Source: Gigaspora margarita (taxonomy: Eukaryota > Glomeromycota > Glomeromycetes > Diversisporales > Gigasporaceae). From it: DNA of 64,000 nt. Position 1 is the first letter of the stretch, and each line of letters begins with the position of its first letter. The translations under genes were made by a program, and so were the position numbers. Positions 55,850 to 64,000 of the stretch are shown in pieces. The notes beneath the pieces were generated by a model. That model worked only from the letters and a program-made list of their open reading frames with translations. It was not told the DNA's origin and did no database searches. The stretch lies in assembly GCA_009809945.1 (NCBI GenBank), contig WTPW01000560.1:47270-111269 (forward strand). Direction: 5' to 3'.

Positions 55850-56337
55850 CATATTAGCAATTTGTTTGATCCCAAAATTGACCAATTATGATCGAGAATA
55901 TCAAAAAATTTTATACGAAAATTTATTATAGAGTGAATTTTCACAAAAACAGCCTTTTTAACTAGCTTTGTATTTATAATTAAGTACATAGAAAATTAAA
56001 AAATGCATGTATTTAATTATAAGCCAAAAGTAGGTTAAAAGCCCATTTTTTGAAAATTAGCTTCTAAATTTATTCTTGATAGTTACCAATCCATCAAACA
56101 ATGCCCAATCTATCTAAAACACTCAAGTATTTTAACAAATAGTAAAAGTACTTCTTTCTATAGCTTAGCATAACCTTTTATTGAGTTTTATTGGTTTTTT
56201 AACTTGTTTAGATATCTAAAAAGCTCTTTTGTTAGTTGTAACAAGTGCTTCATTTGTTAGTTTTTCAATATCACTTAGAAGCAAATTTTTGTATAACAGT
56301 TTATCAAAAAAAGCCCAAAAATAAAACAGCCAATATG
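55850..56337. mobile_element. Second copy of the 2970-3467 element
   Basis: Colinear with 2970-3467: both contain GCCTTTTTAACTA, TTGTATTTATA, ACATAGAAAATTA, AAGTACTTCTTTCTA and TTGTTAGTTGTAACA in the same order. The terminal inverted repeat is worn (CATATTAGCAATTTG / AACAGCCAATATG). Confidence 0.75.
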
Positions 56338-57039
56338 ATTTAAATATTATTTAATAGAGACATATTATATTGCCTTAGTGACTTCATAATCGACCAAATT
56401 AATTATATGATTCACGTGATAACTAATACTAATTGGTCATCATGTGAATTACATGATCAATTTTGATGGTCATTATATATATTTGAATTTATTAAAAAAA
56501 AATAATCTTATAATTTAATTTATTAAAAAAAATAATTGTATTTTAATTTATTAAAAAAAATATATAATTTGGGGTCTTTGCCTTAAAAATAGGGTTATGA
56601 GATCCCCAAACCAAAATTGAGGTTTTTGTTAAATTTTAATTTATGAAACACAAAATTTATTTCATGCAAATATTATAACTAGTTGACTTGATATTAAAAT
56701 GAGTTATAGAAGTTCAGAAGAGTTTTTAAATATAGAATGAAAATGATCAATATAGCAGATAAATATTTTACTGTCAATTTTGAAAAAATATTGTTACACA
56801 ATTTTAATTTTTATTCAATAACAAAAAAGGATTACAAAGATTATATCTAAAATTATCAAGAAATCAAATTTGGGTTGTTTTGGTTATACAATCTTTATTT
56901 GCTATTTACTCAAAAAAAATTTTTAGTGCCATAAAGTCATTTTTAAGCCAAATACCCTATTTAATTTATTAAAAAAAATAATTATATAATTTAATTTATT
57001 AAAAAAAAAATAATTATAATACAGAAATAAAATCTAAAT
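56338..57039. other. AT-rich stretch without recognised genes
   Basis: TTTAATTTATTAAAAAAAAT words repeat at about 56460-56570 and again at 56950-57010. Nothing else. Confidence 0.35.
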
Positions 57040-57762
57040 AACTATACTAAATTAAAACAAACAAAAACTTTTGCAGTGCTTTTCCATCAATTCTTTAAGC
57101 CTTGCAGGCATACTTTTCCTGGAACCTAAACAAGAAAAATTAGCACTGACTTTAACAACTTTGTAATTAATAACTTCAATTATAATAATTTCAAAACAAT
57201 GGCTCTAATTATGATGACTTCAACAATAATGACTAATCGTTAATAAGAAATTAAAAAAAGTTAGTTTAAAACAAAAAAAAATGAAAAATTAAAAAAAATC
57301 TAAAAAATAAAATCTAAAAAAAACCTTATAGATCTTCAAAATTATTGTAACAATGAAGAATTATTACATCTACTATCTAATTATTACTCTAAACTACTAA
57401 CTAAAAATTGTTAAAAAAAATTTAAAAAAAATTACAAAAAAACTTATTTTAAAGATGTCCATTTTTCAACTACTATTTTTAAACAAAAGGACTAAATTAT
57501 AAATAAAATAAAAAAGTTAGTTTAAAAAAAATAAAAAAAAGTTAGTTTAAAAACAAAACAAAAAAAAAAACTAAACAAAACCAAAAACAAGCAAAAAAAA
57601 AATATATGAAAAAAAAAGAAAAAAAATTAAAGAAAAAAAAACAAAAAAAAACACTGAAAAAATATAAAAGAAAAAAAAACAAAAAAAAAGAATAAAAAAA
57701 ATTAAAAAAAATTAATTTATAGTACTATAGCACTGTAGTACTATAGTACCATGGCACTACCT
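57040..57762 (-). repeat. A-rich array, inverted relative of 52790-54290, with ACTATAG head
   Basis: Read on the minus strand it gives T-rich runs, GTTTTAAACTAACTTTTTTT (branch-point-like), and GTCATTATTGAAGTCATCAT-type words as in 53900-54170. It ends in a TAGTACTATAGCACTGTAG head at 57717-57762. Confidence 0.5.
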
Positions 57763-58345
57763 TTACCTCTATGATATAATTAATTTAGTTCAATAATTAT
57801 ACAATTTATATACTATTATATTTAGAATACTATATATAAAAAATTGTGTAAAAACCTACTAAAGCAGCATAATATATGTTAACCCATCAACTATTAACCA
57901 ATCAAAGAACTGGTTATTTTTTATATATAAAATCTAAAAACCCATTTTAATATATAAATATAAATCGGTTCCAAACTAATTTTAAAGAGTATTATTTTTT
58001 AGTGAGGATTTGAAATTCTGGGTCAGATATGTTAAAGTACATTAGAATTATAGTTAACTGGATCAGAATCAATTAATTTTTAATTGGTCATTTATTTTTG
58101 GGCTATAACTGATAAAAATTTTGCTATCCATGTAATTATTAACCAATAAATAATTATAATTTGGTGTAATATAACATGATCAGAAAAATGTCTTTAACAA
58201 AAAGTTTTATTAAGCTATTTTACTATATAATCTAAACCCAAATCCTAACTGTGCACTTATCCTAAACCCTAATCTAACCTAAACCCAAACCTAACTGGGC
58301 ACTCACCCTAACCCCAACCTAATATAAACAAACTTAAAAGAATTT
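57763..58345. other. Stretch with degenerate CCTAACC-like words
   Basis: 58220-58325 has CCTAACTG, CCTAAACCCTAATCTAACC and CACCCTAACCCCAACC, resembling a degenerate interstitial telomere-type repeat; a related pattern is found at 27550 and 19230. The period is irregular, so this is only a resemblance. No gene. Confidence 0.35.
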
Positions 58346-59305
58346 TTGTACTGATCATGTGGGGCAAAATTTTTATACTGATACTAGGGAACTAGACAAT
58401 TTACACAATTTATAGACAGTTCTTAGGGACAGTGCAATCACATGAATTGTTTGTTTGTGGTTTTAGTAATATCATATAAATTTGCACTGTTCTTAGGGGA
58501 GTGCAGAAAATCATGTAATTTTTTTAGGGGGGGAGGGGGGTCCCCAATTATCACGTCCTATATATATATAGTAAAATAGCCAATAATATTGAAGTATTTA
58601 TTATAATAAAAATTCGCCGAAAGTTGCTACATAGTAAAGTCTAAATTTTACTATGTCGATCGATAATTATCGATTAAGTAAACTCGTTTGGAATATCAAA
58701 ATACATATATCCTGAAATTTTTATCAAAATTGAAGAATTTTTTATTATTTAACTTTTAATTTTTACGTTCGTCGAATGTATTTTTTTAAAAAATTTTAAA
58801 ATTTTCGTCGAACATAAAAATCAAAAAGTCAAATAATAAAAAGTATTCCAATACTGATGAAAATTTTAGGGTAAGTGTATTTTGATCTTCTGAACAAGTT
58901 TACTTAAGCAACTTTAATCTATTCACATAGTAAAATTTTGACTTTACTATGTAGCGACTGTTATCGTACGTGGGGTCAAAAACATTTTTGAATTTTTTTA
59001 ATATTAAAAAGACGAAATTTGATTGGTCAATAGTCTATCACAGGGGGGGAGGGGGTCGGACCTATGTAAACCCTAATTACGTGATTTACTGCACTCCCCT
59101 TACTGTCTGTAAGAACTGTTTGTAGATTCAGTGCTAGAAAAAATGTCCATCGTGTGTAGGCTTATATAAATTATGATTAGCCAATTAGATTTTTTTGTGA
59201 CTACTATAAACAAATTCTTCATCTTTTCTATATACAAAAATTAGCTAAAAACATCACAACAGACCATCAAATTATGATCTCTATGCCCCACAAGATTATG
59301 TACAA
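58346..59305. mobile_element. Inverted-repeat element hosting a nested PIF/Harbinger-like MITE
   Basis: Left TTGTACTGATCATGTGGGGC, right GCCCCACAAGATTATGTACAA. Inner outer-element sequence also pairs: GACAGTTCTTAGG and TAAGAACTGT. The duplication is not fixed. Confidence 0.6.
58496..59099. mobile_element. PIF/Harbinger-like MITE, TTA duplication
   Basis: Left GGGGAGTGCAGAAAATCATG, right CGTGATTTACTGCACTCCCC; TTA at 58493-58495 and 59100-59102. Inside, TAGTAAAGTCTAAATTTTAC and GTAAAATTTTGACTTTACTA form further arms. 604 bp. Confidence 0.8.
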
Positions 59306-59720
59306 GGGTCAGGTAGTGATCCAAATTGTTAGTTGAAAAATTGATTAGTTGACAACTTTTCAACTAATCGATTGAAAATTTTTTAATCAACTAATTGTTG
59401 GTTGATTATCTAAATAATAAATTTAAGACAAAAAATTTTTTTAGCCAATTGGACTGGTTTAAAATAATTCAGAAAACACATGATTATTTATTGTATCCAA
59501 TTAAATTTATTGAAAATATGTGACTATTAGTTGCATCTAATCGACAACTAAGTTGACAACTAATCGATTGGAAAATTTTAATTAGCTCAGAATACTAGGG
59601 TCAGGTAGAGTAGGACAAAAAATTAAACAAAATCAGATTAGGAGAAACCTTTTCTGGCAAAACCCCTGTTCTCTTAAATACTGCTAATAAATCCCAAAAA
59701 CTATATTATTATATCATAAC
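59306..59720. repeat. CTAATCGATTAGTTG-type repeat, relative of element A
   Basis: CAACTAATCGATTGAAAATTTT and its complements occur at 59320-59400 and 59550-59580 around AT-rich DNA, and AGGGTCAGGTAG occurs at both sides (59308 and 59593). Possibly a diverged relative of hAT-like element A. Confidence 0.5.
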
Positions 59721-59870
59721 TAGAGTTGCAGGCATTTAGAAGGTCCAAGATAGTATGTCACTTTTCATATCATATAAAATTTATATATAATCATATTAAA
59801 CATCATGTCACATATGTCACGTCAAATGTCATAGTATATGTTCATTGATATTCTAATGCCTGCAGCTCTA
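59721..59870. mobile_element. hAT-like MITE, 150 bp
   Basis: Starts TAGAGTTGCAGGCATTTAGAA and ends TTCTAATGCCTGCAGCTCTA. The 8-bp flanks ATCATAAC (59713-59720) and GTCATAAC (59871-59878) differ by one base. Confidence 0.75.
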
Positions 59871-60149
59871 GTCATAACATCATATATGAATTATACAATA
59901 AATCACAAAAATGCATCAAATAAAATTAAAATAAATCACTACAATGCATCAAATGGCAAAATCATACAATAAATCATTATAATGCATTAATGATCAATTA
60001 CTATATACCTGTGATTGATTGGAGACAAAATGCTGATTGATACTTTCATATCAGGCAGCTAATATAAATAACTCATTGGTAAACAACCTATTCGAAATAA
60101 ATAACTTATTAGTAAACAACCAAATAATCTAATAGCCTCTCCCTAACCT

Positions 60150-61260
60150 TAACATGAATTGCCTAACACTACTTGAATTTCAAACACTACTAAGAATACT
60201 AAAAGCAAATCAAACAGCAAAATTTACCTTAAAATCAATACAAACAACATTAATATCCATATACAACAGCAACATGACATGAAAATTTCATAGTAAAGTC
60301 AATACAAAAAACAACAACATATCTACAATAGTGACACAGTATGATAATAATACCAAGAATAGCTAAAAAAGAAAACTAAGAAGTTAAACATGCAACATTA
60401 ACAATACTAAAAACAAATCAACTGATGAAATCTACTATAATATTAACACAAAAAATGACAACCCATCTACAATATCGCAGGCATGAAAATGACAATCTAG
60501 AAAGAAAAATCAGAAAGTTAGACTTGTAATATTAGTGACACCACAAGTAAATCAACTAAAAATCTACAATAAAGTCAATGCAAGAATAACAAAATTCACC
60601 TATATATTGACACAGTACAAAACTAAAACTGAAAATAATCTAAAAAAAAGTAGGAGGTTATACATGCAATATGAGTAACACCAGAAGCAAGTTAACTAAT
60701 GAAATTTACTATAAAACAAATACTGTATATTACTGAATAGAAGCTACCCCTGAATAGAAGCTACCTCTTGATTTTGGATCCAAAAATCTAAAATAGTTAC
60801 TATATTTTAATAGTAAAATTAGACCCGAATAGAAGCTATCCCTGTGGTTTAGCCTAAGAAAATCAAAGAAAATCAAAAATTTTTTGGTAGCTTCTATTCG
60901 GTAATATACAGTACAATAAACAACAATAAACAACAATACCCATATATAATAGCATAAAATTGGCATCAAGAACGATTTAGAAAGAAAATTGTAAAGTTAA
61001 ACATGATATCAAAAGCAAGTCAGATGAAGAAATCTACTATAAGGCATCTATAATAACTCTAATAATGATGATAGTGCACCTATGACTTCATTAATAGTGA
61101 CTCCAACTATGACAACTACAACTTGCTAAAAAAAAGTAGTGATTATCAAGTAATTATCACTGTTTACCTCACACTAAAATATTCAACTAAAATAATTATA
61201 TCATAAGAGTAGCACCATGATACTATAGTGCTATAGTGCTATAGCACTATAATAATATTC
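60150..61260 (-). repeat. Tandem array, unit about 140-165 bp, with 3'-splice-site-like units on the minus strand
   Basis: Units share AAGTTAAACATGCAACATTA, AAATCAACTNATGAAATCTACTATAA and TCTACAATANNG...ACACAGTA words, with starts near 60180, 60383, 60510, 60655 and 60990. On the minus strand each has CATGTTTAACTT or AGTCTAAC followed by a pyrimidine tract and TAG (for example TTTTTCTTTCTAG, complementary to about 60497-60510), as in a 3' splice site. A MITE (60723-60911) interrupts it. An ACTATAGTGCTATAGTGCTA head lies at 61215-61250. Confidence 0.6.
60723..60911. mobile_element. MITE with CTGTATATTACTGAATAGAA ends, TA duplication
   Basis: Left CTGTATATTACTGAATAGAA, followed by GCTACC; right GGTAGC followed by TTCTATTCGGTAATATACAG; TA at 60721-60722 and 60912-60913. 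189 bp. The word GAATAGAAGCTACC is repeated just inside the left end. Confidence 0.8.
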
Positions 61261-61583
61261 CCAAAAAAAATATATATATATATATAAAAAAAAAGCCAAT
61301 AAAAAGAAAAACAAAAAAAAGGAAAAAAATGTAAAAAAAAAATATAAAAAAAATAAAAAAAAAAAAAATCTAGCTATTCCAAACTGTTAACTACCAAATA
61401 AAAAAATTTAGTTATATAAAAAAAATTAAAAAATTAAAAAATTAAAATAAGATAAAAAAACTTCTTATATCTAACATAAGTAGTCTAACTTCTAAAATAC
61501 AATACTTGCTTGTTTTTATAATTTAGTTTCTCATAGTCATAATTGCTAATCTTTGATTTCTATTATACTATATACCATTCTAG
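61261..61583. other. A-rich low-complexity stretch
   Basis: Runs of AAAAAAATATATATAT and AAAAAATAAAAAA; follows the ACTATAG head of the array. No gene. Confidence 0.4.
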
Positions 61584-62101
61584 TAACTATATATGAGAAT
61601 GAAATTATTTTAGATTCTAAAACCCAAAATTAAAATTTGAAGATGAAATTGTTTTTGATCTATTTTACTTGAAAAACGAAATTATTTGATACTTTTTTTA
61701 AATAGACAAAATTATAAGAAACATATTTATATAAATTTTATTTGCTCTTTATAGAAATTTTTAATTTTCTCTAATAAAGACAAAATAGGCCTTTTTCAAA
61801 AATTAATTTTGGTGGCATCACTACTAGAAACAATCCTGGAAATTGTGAAGCTCTAGTAATTCTGACTAGTAATGCTATCAAAATTGATTTTTGAAAAAGG
61901 CTAATTTTGTTTTTATTAGAGAAAATTAAAAATTTTTATAAGAGCAAATAAAATTTATATAAATATATTTCTTATAATTTTGTCTATTTAAAAAAGTATC
62001 AAATAATTTTATTTTCAAGTAAAATAGATCAAAACAATTTTGTTTTCAAATTTTAATTTCAGTTTTAAAATCCAAAATAATTTTGTTCTCATATATAATT
62101 C
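61584..62101. mobile_element. Large palindrome, arms about 235 bp
   Basis: The outer ends ATATATGAGAATGAAATTATTTT and AAAATAATTTTGTTCTCATATAT pair, and pairing continues through AAATAGACAAAATTATAAGAAA and TTTGCTCTTTATAGAAATTTTTA to TTGGTGGCAT/ATGCTATCAA. The loop at about 61820-61870 contains CTACTAGAAACAATCC. No ORF. Confidence 0.7.
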
Positions 62102-62386
62102 TGATCTAAAAGAAAAGAATATAAGTTGAAGATGAGAAGATAAGAAAAAAAAAAAAAAAAAAAAGGAAAAAAAAACTTCCAGAAAAAAAAAACAGTCTCA
62201 ACTTCAAAATAACTTTGCTTAGAAAAAAAAATAAAAAAAATAAACAATAATTATCAACTAATAATCATTGTTTATATATAATTGCCAATTTCAAAAATGA
62301 TTGGTCGATTATATAAGAGTCACCATGGTGATGGGTTATTATTTTCTTTTTGCCTTAAAATTTTATGTTGATTTATATAAAACTTT
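62102..62386. other. A-rich low-complexity stretch
   Basis: Poly-A/AAAAG runs at 62140-62240, then AT-rich DNA. No feature. Confidence 0.35.
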
Positions 62387-62675
62387 TTTTTTTACTAAGA
62401 TAATTTATTTTATTTTCTAAGTAAACTTGTTTAGTACAAAATTTAACATGCTTTATATTTTGCCAAATTTGTTTTTCAAACTATTTCTAGATAAAAAGCT
62501 AAGTTAAAATTATATAAATTTTTTTATTTATAACAAAAATTTTTATATAATTTTAACTTAGCTTTTTATCTAATAAAAAGATTAAAAAAAAATTTTGACA
62601 AAATATAAAGAATATAAAATTTTGTGCTAAACAAGTTTTTTTAAAAGACTAAAATAGATTATCTAAGTAAAAAAG
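62387..62675. mobile_element. Large palindrome, about 289 bp
   Basis: CTAAGATAATTTATTTTATTTT pairs with AAAATAGATTATCTAAG; inside, TTGTTTAGTACAAAATTT pairs with AAATTTTGTGCTAAACAAG and AGATAAAAAGCTAAGTTAAAAT pairs with its complement at the centre. Confidence 0.65.
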
Positions 62676-62920
62676 ATTGTTTATTTAGATAAATATAAAA
62701 TTTTAAAGTTTATTTATAGCAAACTTAATTTTTTACTATACTATTCTATTTTTATATTATAAGTAAACTTGTTTAGTATAAAACTTTGCATATAATTATA
62801 TTTTTAAAATTAATAAATCTTTATTTTTATAAAATTTTACTAACAAAATATTTAATTTTTGCAAAATTTTAAAAAGTTATTTTAAGTAATTTTATTTTAC
62901 TATTCTTAATATAGTTAATA

Positions 62921-63554
62921 CAGAACCCCGAACAATCTATGTAATGTCATATTTGAAAAATTGCTAATGGAGAGCCATTTTTTTAAAAAGGTTATATTTG
63001 AAAAGTAGATATTGGGTAAAAAGGTTATATTTGAAAACAGGTAATGGGCAAAATGAGTATATTTGAAAGAATGGTAACAAAGTAATTTTTTCAAATGTTA
63101 TATTTGAAAAGTAGTAATGGAAGTGGTGAGCGTTGGGTCCTGTTTTTTTNNNNNNNNNNNNNNNNNNNNNNNNNNNNNNNNNNNNNNNNNNNNNNNNNNN
63201 NNNNNNNNNNNNNNNNNNNNNNNNNNNNNNNNNNNNNNNNNNNNNNNNNNNNNNNNNNNNNNNNNNNNNNNNNNNNNNNNNNNNNNNNNNNNNNNNNNNN
63301 NNNNNNNNNNNNNNNNNNNNNNNNNNNNNNNNNNNNNNNNNNNNNNNNNNNNNNNNNNNNNNNNNNNNNNNNNNNNNNNNNGTTGGTTTGAAAAATTTTT
63401 TTGAAAGCTTACATTTCAAAAATTGGGAACCGATACCAAAGTTGGTACCTAATGTTTGAAATATAGCTGATATATACCAAAGTAGAACCGCTAACAGAAA
63501 AAATTTGTACTATGATCCTCAAATATAACCTCATATAGATTATTCGGGGTCCTG
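62921..63554. mobile_element. Inverted-repeat element with internal TATATTTGAAAA repeats and a gap
   Basis: Left CAGAACCCCGAACAATCTAT, right ATAGATTATTCGGGGTCCTG. Preceded by TA and followed by TT. Inside, GGTTATATTTGAAAAGTAG/CAGGTAATGGG units of about 33-40 bp repeat about five times, and then the assembly gap follows. Non-coding. Confidence 0.65.
63150..63381. other. Assembly gap (232 N)
   Basis: Lies inside the tandem repeats of the surrounding element. Apparent frames through it are meaningless. Confidence 0.95.
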
Positions 63555-64000
63555 TTAATACTAAAATTTAAAAATAAGTTAATATATAATTAAAAAAAGA
63601 ATTTTGAGCTTAAAGTTTATAGTAAATTTATATAATTTATTATAATTTTTATTATATATTAGCATTCATATAAATAGATATAATATTTTCTCTGACTGAT
63701 AACTATATATTGTGATAATTAGAATCTCAAGCAAGTTTTATATAAAAATTTTTATAGTAATTTATAATATAAACTAGGTAAATGGAATCTATTTTAAGTC
63801 TGAAGGAAAACCAACACAGATCAGTCTAAAAAATAGCTATTTTTGGAGTATAATAATTGGTTTGATCTGATTAACCAATCAAATCCCAGGATTTATACAT
63901 GCACATACAGACATTAAGATCACTATTCCTCTACCATAATGTTCTTTAGACAATTACAATCATTTTAATACAAACTCTATAATGTATTATGTCTCAAATA
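63555..64000. other. AT-rich end of the window
   Basis: 63550-63660 is close to the reverse complement of about 55715-55850, just outside the element copy at 55850, so a further dispersed repeat is present. No gene. Confidence 0.4.

Noticed and set aside
58220-58325. CCCTAA-like words as a telomere
   Set aside because: Period irregular and repeats degenerate; not a terminal array.
63095-63459. Several frames of about 100 codons
   Set aside because: They run through unknown bases in the gap.

Overview
The window is AT-rich, intron-bearing eukaryotic DNA crowded with repeats. The recognisable protein pieces suggest a fungus of the arbuscular-mycorrhizal group (Glomeromycotina, Rhizophagus-like). 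They are a tyrosine-kinase-like kinase relic with an HKDFHSGN catalytic loop, a ribonuclease-inhibitor-type leucine-rich-repeat relic, a secreted copper-binding BIM1-like protein, an Mrr-like nuclease relic and a multi-exon gene of unknown family. Introns are 60-90 nt. The assignment to a group is inference from protein style and base composition; no rRNA or marker gene is present.

Genes. Only one gene looks whole: a three-exon BIM1-like, GPI-anchored secreted protein at 12118-12822 (+). A second spliced gene lies on the minus strand at about 43956-46490. It has at least six exons and one likely GC-AG intron, but several frame breaks, so it is either decaying or affected by assembly indels. 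The other coding matter is relics: a kinase at 26337-27452 (-), a kinase C-lobe followed by LRR-like sequence at 49844-50470 (+), an LRR array at 40900-42540 (+), and an Mrr-like piece at 36470-37425 (+). Small uncertain pieces are a terminal exon at 32843-33052 (-), a 42-residue signal-peptide ORF at 33509-33637 (+) and an exon-like segment at 40524-40805 (+).

Mobile elements dominate. I delimited more than twenty short non-autonomous DNA transposons by terminal inverted repeats and target-site duplications (TSDs). They include hAT-like elements with 8-bp TSDs (3797-5104, 16376-16661, 37446-39997, 37717-39346, 39351-39630, 59721-59870). Many elements have CAG-type or similar ends flanked by TA, as in Tc1/mariner. 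PIF/Harbinger-like elements have TAA/TTA TSDs (38266-38796, 58496-59099), and Mutator-like ones have 9- to 11-bp TSDs (27453-27676, 27788-27891). A 835-bp tRNA-headed SINE with an 18-bp TSD lies inside one hAT element, and a second retroposon with a 16-bp TSD sits at that element's edge. At 37446-39997 five elements are nested or abutting, and their insertion order can be read from the TSDs.

Tandem and inverted repeats. Tandem arrays at 240-1075, 52790-54290, 57040-57760 and 60150-61200 carry, in many units, a branch-point-like CTAAC, a pyrimidine tract and an AG, so each unit resembles a 3' splice site. A satellite of about 108 bp occurs in two blocks (28250-29955 and 46885-47610). A segment of about 600 bp is present in inverted orientation at 24985-25560 and 47620-48290. 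Near-palindromes of 170-620 bp occur at 9129-10582, 35032-35647, 61584-62101 and 62387-62675. The sequence has assembly gaps at 22741-22865 and 63150-63381.
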